Origin: Paractinoplanes aksuensis
Lineage (GTDB): Bacteria > Actinomycetota > Actinomycetes > Mycobacteriales > Micromonosporaceae
Direction of reading: 5' to 3'
NCBI RefSeq assembly: GCF_024137025.1
Contig: NZ_JAMYJR010000026.1
Span: 229,468-293,467 of the forward strand
Length of the DNA stretch: 64,000 nt
Part shown: positions 16,891 to 25,308 of the stretch, piece after piece
How positions within the stretch are numbered: the stretch's first letter is position 1
Layout: each line of letters opens with the position of its first letter
Translations under genes and position numbers: made by a program
The notes under the pieces: model-generated
Databases searched by the model: none
Seen by the model: the letters and a program-made list of their open reading frames with translations, nothing else
What the model was told of the DNA's origin: nothing

Positions 16891-17192
16891 TCAGTAGTAA
16901 TACGCGTGGGCGGTGGATGGAGTCGTTCCCGTCCGGCGGTAGGCGCGCATGATCGCGACGACCACCTGGTTGAACAGCCGCTGGTTCACGCCGGCGGTCG
17001 CGCCTGACGGCTCGCCTACGGCGGGATCGAACAACAGATCCCCGATCGTCTGACCGCTGTCGTCGGCCGGGCGGATTCGCCGGGTCGGTGCCTCGAGGTC
17101 ACATAGCCGGTCTGCTGGTCGGCTTCCCACCGGTAGAGCACCGACTCACCGCTCGGGTCGCCCTGCGCCCAAACTCCGATAGAGGCGGTCAT
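16891..17192 (-). pseudogene. Hypothetical gene broken by a one-base deletion
   Basis: ATG 17192 opens a frame MTASIGVWAQGDPSGESVLY, then RWEADQQTGYVT, after which it goes out of frame. The adjacent frame carries on from LEAPTRRIRPADDSGQTIGD through GVNQRLFNQVVVAIMRAYRR to a tyrosine-rich end STAHAYYY-stop at 16891. Restoring one base at about 17095-17101 yields a continuous protein of about 101 residues. No family recognised. The gene ends 9 bp from the repeat copy at 16826-16881. Degraded state inferred; a sequencing error would look the same. Confidence 0.6.
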
Positions 17193-17361
17193 CGTCGGCA
17201 CCGCCCACAGTCACCGAGCACGTCAGTCCTTCCGTTGATAACCGACCCCATCGCGAGCTGCGGCTTCAGGGTCCCACGTAAATCCTGCACGCTCATTCCG
17301 TCGATGTTTATCGACAGGCTAGCGGGCTCCCGCTATCTCGATCCTCGCTTTCAATGCTGTG

Positions 17362-17390
17362 GGCCCGGCCCCCTGTGTGAGGGCCGGACC
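17362..17390 (-). terminator. Hairpin terminator downstream of the DUF397 gene
   Basis: The 10-bp stem GGTCCGGCCC/GGGCCGGGCC (one mismatch) has a nine-base loop and lies 11 bp past the DUF397 stop on the minus strand. It would end the XRE-DUF397 transcript. The tail after the stem is not T-rich, as is common in actinobacteria. Confidence 0.6.
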
Positions 17391-17400
17391 TTTGTGTTCG

Positions 17401-17598
17401 TTACAGGTCGAACTCGCCGTTCTTGACGCCGCTGACGAAGGCTTGCCATTCGGCGTCGGTGAAGATCAGCGTGCCGCTGTTGCGGGACTTCGTGTCTCGG
17501 ACGGCGACGATGCCGTCCAAGTTCTCGGCCACCTCGACGCAGTTCTCTGTGCCGCTGCGGGTGCTCTTGTGCCAACGTGCGCCGGGTAGATCAATCAC
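17401..17598 (-). CDS. DUF397 protein, partner of the XRE regulator
   Basis: 65 residues: MIDLPGARWHKSTRSGTENC, then VEVAENLDGIVAVRDTKSR and FTDAEWQAFVSGVKNGEFDL. This is the complete DUF397 pattern (W-KSS/T-S... CVEVA ... VRDSK ... F..W..F...VK.GEFD). In Streptomyces, DUF397 genes sit beside XRE/DUF5753 regulators (BldB-WhiJ-type and bldKorf-type pairs), and some behave as toxin-antitoxin-like pairs that affect development. Its GTG start overlaps the regulator stop (GTGA), so the two are translationally coupled. A terminator hairpin follows. Confidence 0.95.
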   Translation of the reverse strand: MIDLPGARWHKSTRSGTENCVEVAENLDGIVAVRDTKSRNSGTLIFTDAEWQAFVSGVKNGEFDL

Positions 17599-18452
17599 CG
17601 TTTCACTTCCTTTTCTGCGGCCTCTGCCGCTTCCTTGATCTTTCGGATGGTGTCGGCCGGGCTCAGCGCTTGTGCGGCCAACCGTTGGAAGTTGTTCCGG
17701 TAGCGGGCGACTTCGATCTCGCGCTCCAGGAGCAGGCTGCCGCCGGGATTCTCGGTGCAGACGATCGCTGGGTCGGGGTCGGCGAATTCCAGGATGACGA
17801 AGCTGCCCGGCATGCCGAAGTGGGCGCCCGCGCTGAAGGGCATGACTTGGAGCGTGACTGACGGCCGGCCGACCGCGGCCAGGAGATGTTCGAACTGTTC
17901 CAGCATGATGTCGTTGCCGCCGACGCCACGGCGGAGTACGCCTTCGTCGAGGATCGCCCAGATGGCCGGATTCGACTCTTGGCGTTTCATCCGCACTTCG
18001 ACGTGCTGCTGGAGAATGTCGTTCTCGGCTTCGGGCAGCAAGGCGTCGATGATCGTCCGGGCGTAGCGCTCGGTCTGGAGAAGGCCGGGGATGAAGGCCA
18101 GCTCGAAGACCGACTCCCGAGTCGCTTCGGCCTCGAAGCTGATGAGCGTCTTGTAGGCCGCGGTGAGGTCGCCCTCGTAGTGCTGCAGCCAGCCGATCTC
18201 GTCGGAGTGGCGGAGGACGGCCTCCATCTCGTCGCGCCGGACCTGGTCCTGCACGCCGTAGAGGTCGAGCAGTGAGCGGAGGGTTCGGCGCTGCGGCCGG
18301 GTCAGGCCCTTCTCGAGTTTGAAGAGGGCGCCCTCGGAGATGCCGGTGCGTTCGGACACGTGCTCGCGGGTGAGGCCCGAGCTGGTGCGTAGCGCGAGCA
18401 GGTCCGCGGCCAGACGGCGTCGCCTGACTGTGGGTGTCTTACGCGGTGGCAT
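17595..18452 (-). CDS. XRE-family regulator with DUF5753 domain
   Basis: 285 residues. The N-terminal helix-turn-helix spans about residues 12-65 (ALRTSSGLTREHVSERTGIS, then EGALFKLEKG). The DUF5753 ligand/effector domain follows with FIPGLLQTERYARTI, MKRQ, WAILDEGVLRR, LQVMPFSAGAHFGMPGSF and YRNNFQRLAAQALSP. Members are cytoplasmic DNA-binding regulators found in many copies per actinomycete genome, each usually with a DUF397 gene, as here. The pair probably responds to an unknown small signal. The start is the ATG of MPPRKTPTVRRRRL. It diverges in position but not orientation from the pRiA4b-like gene upstream (155 bp gap). Confidence 0.95.
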   Translation of the reverse strand: MPPRKTPTVRRRRLAADLLALRTSSGLTREHVSERTGISEGALFKLEKGLTRPQRRTLRSLLDLYGVQDQVRRDEMEAVLRHSDEIGWLQHYEGDLTAAYKTLISFEAEATRESVFELAFIPGLLQTERYARTIIDALLPEAENDILQQHVEVRMKRQESNPAIWAILDEGVLRRGVGGNDIMLEQFEHLLAAVGRPSVTLQVMPFSAGAHFGMPGSFVILEFADPDPAIVCTENPGGSLLLEREIEVARYRNNFQRLAAQALSPADTIRKIKEAAEAAEKEVKR

Positions 18453-18607
18453 CGGCTCATCTCCATCCTTCGTCGCCTTATAGTCTCTCGCCTACTAGGC
18501 GCATGACAATACCGGGGTCGGGTTGGTGCAGCTCGCCGGAATGCGAGTCGCACTTTCGGGGCCTGGTACTCCGGTTTGAGGGACGTACGGAGAGGGGCGG
18601 CGTCAGT

Positions 18608-20071
18608 TCACCGCGGGCTTCTCAGGTGCTGGTTGACCTGGTCGGGGTTGAAGGTGGCCGGGTTGAACTGGCTTGCGTCGGTCAGGCCCAGCCATTCCAG
18701 CCGGTCACGGTGTTCTTCGTGGGTGGGATCGGCGAGGATCTCGATCAGTTCCTGATAGCCCCAGATGCCACCGCAGTCGTCGGGCGGGGCCGCGCGCCGG
18801 CCGGCGGTGCACAGCGGATAGTCGGCGGTGGGGTCGGCGGGTGTCACCTTCTCGATCAGGATCTCGTGTTCCCAGTTGTCGCCGAAGTCGTACGTGTAGC
18901 AGAGTTTGCTTTTCTCCTCGCGGGCGACCTGTTCCAAAGTCACCGGGCCGTCCGAGCGGTACCCCAGCTCACGGTCGGCTCGGCCGAACTGGCCGTAGGC
19001 CGTGTCGAAGACGTGCAGGTGGCTTCCGTCCCAGCCGAAGGCCGTGAGCAGGACGTGGTGCAGCCGGTCGAGGGTGATGTCGCCGCGGACCTGCAGGCGG
19101 CGCCAGATCGGCGGTTTCGCACCCGACAGGCTGACTTTGATCTGGTACGCCGGTGCCGGGCCGTTCGATTTCTTCCTCTTGGCCGGCAGCTTCGGCGGCC
19201 GTGGGGCGGAGCGGCCGATCACCGCGGCGAACTGCTGCATGACGTCCAGCGGGGTGGGGTCGTCGGCGTGGGTAGACGCGACCGCGCCGCGCGGTTGACG
19301 GGCTGGTGCGAGGCCCGCCAGCCGGCTGCGAGTCAGGACAGCGAGCGGAAGGTAGCCGGGGCCTTCGTCGTCGTCGGGCTCATCGTCCTCGCCGTGGTCG
19401 GCGCGGATCTCGAGCGCCTGCTCGGCGTACCAGCGGAATTCCGGTGCGCCGAGCTTCTGGGTCTTGATGGTGACCCGGTCGGCCCGGGCTGTTCGGTGCA
19501 TGCCCGCGACCAGGGTCGGGAGTTCTTCCTCGTCGAGCAAAAAGATCTGGTCGGCCTCACCGCAGTTCTCGTGATCGACCGCGATCACCAGCGCGTGTCC
19601 GCGACCCGCGCGCTCGAAAACGCCGATCAGCACGGACATCGTGTCCTCGGTGTCGTACATCCGGGTGAACGGGCCTGCAGTGAGTGGTTTCCTCAGGTCG
19701 CCCAACCAGGCCGGCTCGGCAATTCCCCTGTCGGCCAAGCGCCGGGCGGCGGCCCAGGCCTGCTCGTTGTCACCGACTGCACCGATCGCACCGAGCAGCG
19801 CCAGCGCTCCGGCAGACCCGTGGGCCTCGATAGTCGGAAGGAGGTCATCGACTGACCGGGCCAGCGCCCCGAAGAGAGCACCGGCCAGTTCGGCGTCCAA
19901 CGGGTCTTCGGCCTCGGCCAGCGTGGTGGCGGCGCCGTCGATGAGTTCGGTCAGCATCTGCGCCGGATCGCTCTGGCAGTCAGGGCAGTCGCACGTTTGA
20001 TCCTCGGCGGGCACGACGGTGAGGTTGGCGCTTCGCGCGGGACGTCCGGGCCTGCGGTTTCGAGCGGTCAT
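18608..20071 (-). CDS. Plasmid pRiA4b ORF-3-like protein, 487 aa
   Basis: The C-terminal half holds the pRiA4b ORF-3 domain: YQIKVSLSGAKPPIWRRLQV, LDRLHHVLLTAFGWDGSHLH, CYTYDFGDNWEHEI and CTAGRRAAPPDDCGG. The N-terminal half is a separate helical region, with a CDCPDCQ cluster near the start that could bind metal and an acidic stretch (HGEDDEPDDDEGP) in the middle. The function of the family is unknown; members occur on plasmids, in transposon-rich regions and on chromosomes. It lies 43 bp downstream of the GT2-EAL gene on the same strand, so it may share its transcript, though no functional link is visible. Confidence 0.9.
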   Translation of the reverse strand: MTARNRRPGRPARSANLTVVPAEDQTCDCPDCQSDPAQMLTELIDGAATTLAEAEDPLDAELAGALFGALARSVDDLLPTIEAHGSAGALALLGAIGAVGDNEQAWAAARRLADRGIAEPAWLGDLRKPLTAGPFTRMYDTEDTMSVLIGVFERAGRGHALVIAVDHENCGEADQIFLLDEEELPTLVAGMHRTARADRVTIKTQKLGAPEFRWYAEQALEIRADHGEDDEPDDDEGPGYLPLAVLTRSRLAGLAPARQPRGAVASTHADDPTPLDVMQQFAAVIGRSAPRPPKLPAKRKKSNGPAPAYQIKVSLSGAKPPIWRRLQVRGDITLDRLHHVLLTAFGWDGSHLHVFDTAYGQFGRADRELGYRSDGPVTLEQVAREEKSKLCYTYDFGDNWEHEILIEKVTPADPTADYPLCTAGRRAAPPDDCGGIWGYQELIEILADPTHEEHRDRLEWLGLTDASQFNPATFNPDQVNQHLRSPR

Positions 20072-20114
20072 CGCACCATTCTGGACCGGTGACCTCCGCG
20101 TTCACCCGATCGGG

Positions 20115-23100
20115 TCACCAGCCGCCGACGCCGGTCAGGACTCTTTCCACCGGGACTGGTTTGCCCAGGTGGAAGCCCTGACCGAAGGGGACTCCGCAGG
20201 CTACTAGGGCGTCGCGTTGGGCGGCGGTTTCGATGCCTTCGGCGATCACCGTGCAGTTGTGTTGTTCGGCGAACTGGACCAGTGCGCGGATCGCGGCCTG
20301 GCGCGCCGTCTCGTGTTCGATGCCTTGCAGGGAATCGAGGCCCAGCTTCAAGAATGCTGGGCGCAGGGATTCGATGACCGAGAGGGTTTCGTAGCCGGCG
20401 CCTTTGTCGTCGACGGCGATCGGCACGCCGAACTGGGGCATGTCAGTTGTTTCGCCGACCTCGAGCACCAGCGGGCGGCGCGATTCGGCCAGCAGGGGAG
20501 CCAGGTCGTGCGGGCGGTGCAGCAGGTGCGGGGAAACGTTGATGGACAGCCACGTTCCATTGGGCAGGGACACGGCCGACGCGATTGCGGCCTGCACCAG
20601 GGCGGCGTCCAAGGCGATGTGCACGCCCCGATCCGCGGCCGAGCGCAGAGCCTCGCGTGGGTTGCTGCCGTCGGCGAAGCGGGTCAGGGCTTCGTAGCCG
20701 GCCACGTGGCCCGTGAGCATGTTGTAGATGGGCTGGAAGACGGTGAAGAAACTGAATTCCTCGAACGAGTGCGCCTGCGACCCGGGCGCCGAAGGCGTGG
20801 ATTTCCAGTCGCCCGTGGAAGTGCGTTGCAGCCGTACGGTCGTCTGGCCCGCGGTCGCGCCGTGCTCGTGCCGGTAGTGCAGCACCTGGGCCCAGTCGCC
20901 CACTGCAGCCGGAGCGGGGGCGGCGACGGCCTTCTTCTTCTTCTTCTTCTTGCGCGGCCGTTTCGATCCGCGCGGCGTCACCGGGCGGATCAGCCAGTCG
21001 CGCAGGTGGGTAAACAGGTCGACGATGGTATTGCCGAGGCCGACGAAGGCGATCATCGCGTACAGCGAGAGCGCCAGGTTCAGCGCCGCGAAAACCAGGT
21101 TGTTCCAGAGGTGGTGTTCAATGTCGACCCACACCGTGTAGACGCAGAGCGCGATCAGCGCCAGCGGCAGGATCAGGTAGCTGGTCGCGGCCGTCGTCCG
21201 GTTGCGGACCTTCGGCGTACGTTTGAAGGCGCTCTTCTCCCCGGTCAGCAGTTGCAGCAGTGAGGCGATGCTGCCCGACAGGTTGACCGGCAACAGGATC
21301 AGGTTGAAGCCGTAAATTCTGAGCATGTCCGACCGCTTGTAGCCGAGGTGCTTCAGGTCGGCCGCCATCATGAAGAAGTACGGCACCGAGATGAGCAGCA
21401 GGATCGGGTTGAGCAGGCGGCTGTTGAACGGGTAGGCCAGCATGACGACCAGGCACACGGAGCTCCAGAAAATGGAGGCCATGTAGTTGACCCGCAGGAA
21501 GTACTCGCCGAAGCGGTTCTTGTCCTCACGCTTCGTCTTGGCCCGGAACTGGTCCTTGAGCCGGCTCAGAATGAGCAGCCCGCCGTTGGCCCAGCGCTGC
21601 CGCTGAATGCACAGCGAGCCGAAGTCGGGCGGGGTCGCGCTGTAGGCGAGCCGTTCCGGGTAGTTGTGCAGCAGCCAGCCCCGCACGCCGAGGTCGATGG
21701 TCGATTCGGTGTCCTCGATGACCGTACGGTCCTGGATGTAGCGCTTGATCTCCCAGTCACCCTCGTACGAGACCTCGCAGATCTCGTCCAGGGCCTTCTT
21801 CCGCAGCACGGCGTTGGCGCCGACCCAGAACGTCGCGCCGTAGTGCGTCATGCCCTGGTGCACGATGTATTGGATGTCGGTCGTGGCACCGGAAATGCGT
21901 TCGATGCGGGTGGCCGAACCGGGATACGAGCTGTACGGGGTCTGGGCCACCGCGTACTGGGCATAGGCGCCCTGCTCGAGCAGATGGACGAGTCGTAGCG
22001 CGTACTCGGGAAGCAGCACGCTGTCCGCGTCGAGGGTCAGAACGTAATCCGGGTTCGGTACGACGAGATCGGCCCGGTTGGGGCCGGCCGTCACGAGTGC
22101 GGTGCCGAGCGGCGTACTCACTTCCTGATAGGCGCCTCCCATGAGCCCCATGTAGCTGTTCAGGTTCATCGCCTTGTTCGGCTCGTGCGACAACGACACG
22201 TACTTCTTGCGTTCGAAGCTCGTGACCTGCGCGTCGAAAATACCGAGCAGACGGCGGTGCAGCTGGTTCATCCGGGCCACCGGAAGCGTGACCTGTTCGT
22301 CGGCGCCCTTGTTGAGCGCGCCCGAGATCTGGCCCAGTTCGACGGCGAGCGGTTGCAGGATGTGCTCGACGAAGAACGTGTCCGTGTGGTCGACGATTTC
22401 CTGGCGCGCGCCCAGGTCGTACAGCCAGTCGGAGGCGAAACGGTATTCGTCGGCGAGCCGGCGCATGTCCTCGAGCACGACCAGGTAGCCGCCGCGCATG
22501 CGCACCTGCTGGTCGAAATGCGCGTACGCGTTCGACACCCGGTGGAACGGCATTTTCAGTTCGGCTTCGATCTGCCCGGGCAGCGCGCGGGCGGCGAGAA
22601 GCATGTCCCGCGCGGCCCGCGTCTTCGGCGCCCGCGGATCGTCGATCAGCAATGTCACCCGCAGGCCGGGGTATTCCTGCAGCGCGGCCGACAGCAAAGT
22701 AGTGCGGTTCGTCCGCTCGTCTTCCTGATACGACGGCACCAGAACGGTCAGGGACGGCGTCCTCCCGCCGATGAACTCGTCGAGCATGATGCGCGGCGCG
22801 CGCTGATGGCCGCGGGCCCGATAGAAATAGCCGATCCGTGTGATCAGATAGGCGGTCGCCGATGCGGCCAGGCCGGTGACGACCAGCATGTAGACGATCG
22901 CCTCGATCTTGAGCCGCACGCTGTACGCCTCACCCGCGATGAACTGCTGGATGATCGTGTATGTGATGTAGCACGCCCACACCGTGATGGTCACCACGAT
23001 TGCCAGGCGGCCGCGGGTGATCCTGCCTTCGGAGACCGGAGGCGGCACGATCGGGTGGGGTTCCGTCCGCCGGTCGGCCCCCCATTGGCGCTGGGCGTCC

Positions 23101-23132
23101 CGCTTGCGGTGGTCCGCCGGTGTGCGTGGCAT
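20115..23132 (-). CDS. Membrane family-2 glycosyltransferase fused to an EAL (c-di-GMP) domain
   Basis: 1005 residues from ATG 23132 (MPRTPADHRKR; AAAGG upstream). Two membrane segments (about 44-63, 78-100) precede a processive GT2 domain with LTLDADSVLL (about residue 367), IEDTEST and the QRQRWANGG motif (about 512), as in cellulose/chitin/hyaluronan synthases. Four or five membrane spans follow (about 550-710), then a lysine run of seven in a basic linker (about 727), and a C-terminal EAL domain from about 795. The EAL residues are kept: FQPI, YEALTRF, SINVSP, LEVGE, DDKGAGY, LKLG, AEGIE, GQGFHLG. It probably makes or exports a polysaccharide at the membrane under control of c-di-GMP, which the EAL domain binds or cleaves. 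The divergent neighbour is a GH18-type glycosidase. Confidence 0.93.
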   Translation of the reverse strand: MPRTPADHRKRDAQRQWGADRRTEPHPIVPPPVSEGRITRGRLAIVVTITVWACYITYTIIQQFIAGEAYSVRLKIEAIVYMLVVTGLAASATAYLITRIGYFYRARGHQRAPRIMLDEFIGGRTPSLTVLVPSYQEDERTNRTTLLSAALQEYPGLRVTLLIDDPRAPKTRAARDMLLAARALPGQIEAELKMPFHRVSNAYAHFDQQVRMRGGYLVVLEDMRRLADEYRFASDWLYDLGARQEIVDHTDTFFVEHILQPLAVELGQISGALNKGADEQVTLPVARMNQLHRRLLGIFDAQVTSFERKKYVSLSHEPNKAMNLNSYMGLMGGAYQEVSTPLGTALVTAGPNRADLVVPNPDYVLTLDADSVLLPEYALRLVHLLEQGAYAQYAVAQTPYSSYPGSATRIERISGATTDIQYIVHQGMTHYGATFWVGANAVLRKKALDEICEVSYEGDWEIKRYIQDRTVIEDTESTIDLGVRGWLLHNYPERLAYSATPPDFGSLCIQRQRWANGGLLILSRLKDQFRAKTKREDKNRFGEYFLRVNYMASIFWSSVCLVVMLAYPFNSRLLNPILLLISVPYFFMMAADLKHLGYKRSDMLRIYGFNLILLPVNLSGSIASLLQLLTGEKSAFKRTPKVRNRTTAATSYLILPLALIALCVYTVWVDIEHHLWNNLVFAALNLALSLYAMIAFVGLGNTIVDLFTHLRDWLIRPVTPRGSKRPRKKKKKKKAVAAPAPAAVGDWAQVLHYRHEHGATAGQTTVRLQRTSTGDWKSTPSAPGSQAHSFEEFSFFTVFQPIYNMLTGHVAGYEALTRFADGSNPREALRSAADRGVHIALDAALVQAAIASAVSLPNGTWLSINVSPHLLHRPHDLAPLLAESRRPLVLEVGETTDMPQFGVPIAVDDKGAGYETLSVIESLRPAFLKLGLDSLQGIEHETARQAAIRALVQFAEQHNCTVIAEGIETAAQRDALVACGVPFGQGFHLGKPVPVERVLTGVGGW

Positions 23133-23298
23133 GCGTTTTGGAGCCTTTCGGTACGGATTACGGCCGCACCGCACAGCGGTGCCCGGCGGAATTGTCGTGG
23201 CGTGATCACGATTTGGCGCTCCTAGATCCAGATTGGAAGCGCCGGGCCTGTGACCCCCCGGTCGTCCCCCGTTCGCCCGATCGCCAAGGAGGGCCGGC

Positions 23299-23340
23299 AT
23301 GGGCCAGCGTGTGGCGACTCGTACGACGAAAGGCCTTTGA
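23299..23340 (+). CDS. 13-codon leader ORF coupled to the GH18 gene
   Basis: ATG 23299 is preceded by AAGGAGGG at ideal spacing and reads MGQRVATRTTKGL-stop; its TGA overlaps the GH18 ATG (TGATG). The strong ribosome site in front of a tiny reading frame suggests translational coupling or a leader-peptide control of the chitinase-like gene. No codon run typical of attenuation is present apart from three Thr and two Arg. Expression unproven. Confidence 0.45.
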   Translation: MGQRVATRTTKGL

Positions 23341-24938
23341 TGTCCGACCGCGCCGCTGCCGTGCGCCCGGAATACGATCCGCTCGCTGATCCTGACTGGC
23401 AGGAACCGGAACAACCCCGCAAAAGGCTCTCGTGGACGAGGCTCATCCTTCTCGTGGTGGTGCTCGGCCTGGTCGGGGCGGGCGGCACGTACGAGGTGAA
23501 ACACCTGCTCAACACGGCCGGGCCGACCGCCAAGTCGTGGGCCGTGCCCTACGTCGACGTCACGCTGACCCCGACGTTCCAGTTCCAGGACCCCGAGGCG
23601 AACCCGGCCAACGACGTGGCCCTCGGGTTCGTCGTCGCCGACCCCGAGAGCCCGTGCGCCCCGAGTTGGGGCGGCGCCTACACGCTCGGTGAGGCGGCGT
23701 CGTCACTTGAACTCGACCGGCGGATCAACCAGCTGCGACAGGCCGGCGGCGACATCACGCTGAGTCTGGGCGGCCTCAACAACTCCGAGTTGGCAGTGGC
23801 CTGCACGGACCAGGCCAAGCTCACCGCGGCGTACCGCCAATTGGTCAAAAGGTACGACGTGAAGACGCTCGACCTCGACATCGAGGGAACGGCCGTGGCC
23901 GACCAGGCGTCGCTCGAGCGCCGGGTCACCGCGGTCGCCACCGTGCAGAAGGAACGGCAGAAGGCCGGCAAACCGCTCACGGTGTGGCTCACGCTGCCCG
24001 TCGCGCCGACCGGCCTGACCGACAGCGGGGTCGGGGTTGTCCGCGGCATGCTCGAAGGAGGCGTGAATCTGCGCGGCGTGAACGTCATGACCATGGACTT
24101 CAACAACGGCGACGCCCGCCCGGACATGCTGGCCCTTAGCACCAGTGCCCTCAACGGCACCCACAAGCAGCTCACGGACCTGTACCTGCGGCTCGGCCAG
24201 AAGCTGACGTCGCCGCAGGTGTGGTCGCGGATCGGCGCCACCCCGATGATCGGCCAGAACGACATCGACTCCGAGCGCTTCACCCTGGCCGACGCCGAGG
24301 GCCTGGCCCGGTTCGCCGTCGACAACGGCCTGGGCCGGGTCTCGATGTGGTCGCTCAACCGCGACGCCGCCTGCCGGGGCACGTTCGCCAACGTGGTCGT
24401 GCACTCCAACACGTGCAGCGGCGTCGACCAGGAAGCGCTGGCGTTCTCGAAGGTCTTCGCGGGCCTGCCCGGCAAGGCCCCGGGCAGCGGTCCCGACGAC
24501 TCGGTGGAGATCCCCGACCGCGCGGCCACGGTCGACGACCCGAAGACCAGCCCATACCCGATCTGGCGCCAGACCGCGATGTACACCGGCGGCTACAAGG
24601 TCGTGTGGCGCGGCGTCGTCTACGAGGCCAAGTGGGCCAACTCGGGCACCGACCCGTCGGCCGCCCCCGCGGCCGGCACGCAGGCCGCGTGGTCGGTGAT
24701 CGGCCCGGTCAGCCCGGTCGAGAAGGCGCCGCGGCCCACCCCCGCGGTGACCGGCGTGACCAAGGTCTGGACGCCCGGCACCGTCTACCGCCGAGGCAAC
24801 CGCGTCCTGTTCGACGGCCTCCCCTACGAGGCAAAGTGGACCACCAAGGACGAAACGCCGTCCACCGAGTTCCCCATCGACGCCGACGACCCCTGGAAGC
24901 CCCTGTTCAACGTCCCCGGCGAACCCGCAACAAACTGA
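23340..24938 (+). CDS. Membrane-anchored GH18 (chitinase-like) glycoside hydrolase with two binding modules
   Basis: 532 residues from ATG 23340, with AAAGGCC upstream. A basic cytoplasmic tail and one membrane segment (about residues 30-52) anchor an external catalytic domain. This domain contains ITLSLGG, the GH18 active-site motif LDLDIEG (D178, D180, E182 as proton donor), VNVMTMDFNNGD and VSMWSLNRDAAC, as in bacterial GH18 chitinases. The C-terminus has two tandem chitin-binding-type modules, about 410-455 (YKVVWRGVVYEAKWANSG) and about 475-525 (TVYRRGNRVLFDGLPYEAKW). It probably trims a beta-linked amino-sugar polymer at the cell surface. The first Asp of the full DGxDxDxE signature is not kept. 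It diverges from the GT2-EAL synthase across 207 bp, suggesting a synthase-hydrolase pair. Confidence 0.92.
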   Translation: MSDRAAAVRPEYDPLADPDWQEPEQPRKRLSWTRLILLVVVLGLVGAGGTYEVKHLLNTAGPTAKSWAVPYVDVTLTPTFQFQDPEANPANDVALGFVVADPESPCAPSWGGAYTLGEAASSLELDRRINQLRQAGGDITLSLGGLNNSELAVACTDQAKLTAAYRQLVKRYDVKTLDLDIEGTAVADQASLERRVTAVATVQKERQKAGKPLTVWLTLPVAPTGLTDSGVGVVRGMLEGGVNLRGVNVMTMDFNNGDARPDMLALSTSALNGTHKQLTDLYLRLGQKLTSPQVWSRIGATPMIGQNDIDSERFTLADAEGLARFAVDNGLGRVSMWSLNRDAACRGTFANVVVHSNTCSGVDQEALAFSKVFAGLPGKAPGSGPDDSVEIPDRAATVDDPKTSPYPIWRQTAMYTGGYKVVWRGVVYEAKWANSGTDPSAAPAAGTQAAWSVIGPVSPVEKAPRPTPAVTGVTKVWTPGTVYRRGNRVLFDGLPYEAKWTTKDETPSTEFPIDADDPWKPLFNVPGEPATN

Positions 24939-25178
24939 TCAGCCGAGCTGGATCGTGTTGCCGGACTCCTGCAGGTGGACCGCGGCCGTGGTGGTGTTGC
25001 GGACAGTGATGGTGATGGTGCAGAAGTGACCCTGTGCTTCGGCTCCGGGGATGGTGACGTCGCACGTGTGTGAAGTCACTGCCAACGAGAGGGCGGGCTG
25101 CTCCGTCTTAGGGGAGGAGGAGCATGCGCCGGCGAGGGCGGCTGCGGCCAACACGAGCAGGAGCCGGGGTTTGATCAC
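24939..25178 (-). CDS. Small lipoprotein (DUF4352-like), 79 aa
   Basis: Chosen start GTG 25178 (VIKPRLLLVLAAAALAGACS). A signal peptide ends in the lipobox LAGAC, so lipid attachment at Cys and an extracytoplasmic location are expected. The mature part has two further cysteines and a beta-strand pattern FCTITITVRNTTTAAVHLQE like the start of DUF4352/telomeric-repeat-like Ig domains, but it ends early (NTIQLG-stop), shorter than full DUF4352 proteins. It could be a C-terminally truncated lipoprotein. Its stop abuts that of the convergent GH18 gene. Confidence 0.7.
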   Translation of the reverse strand: MIKPRLLLVLAAAALAGACSSSPKTEQPALSLAVTSHTCDVTIPGAEAQGHFCTITITVRNTTTAAVHLQESGNTIQLG

Positions 25179-25308
25179 GCCGGATAAGTTCGGCAATCGC
25201 CGGATGAAGTCAACAAAAGGCCGTCGCACAAGGTGGCCACACCGTGGTCACAAAGCACAGCTATCCTTGCTGGCCGTCGGACCGTCACGCTGAAGGAGAG
25301 TGCGCCAC

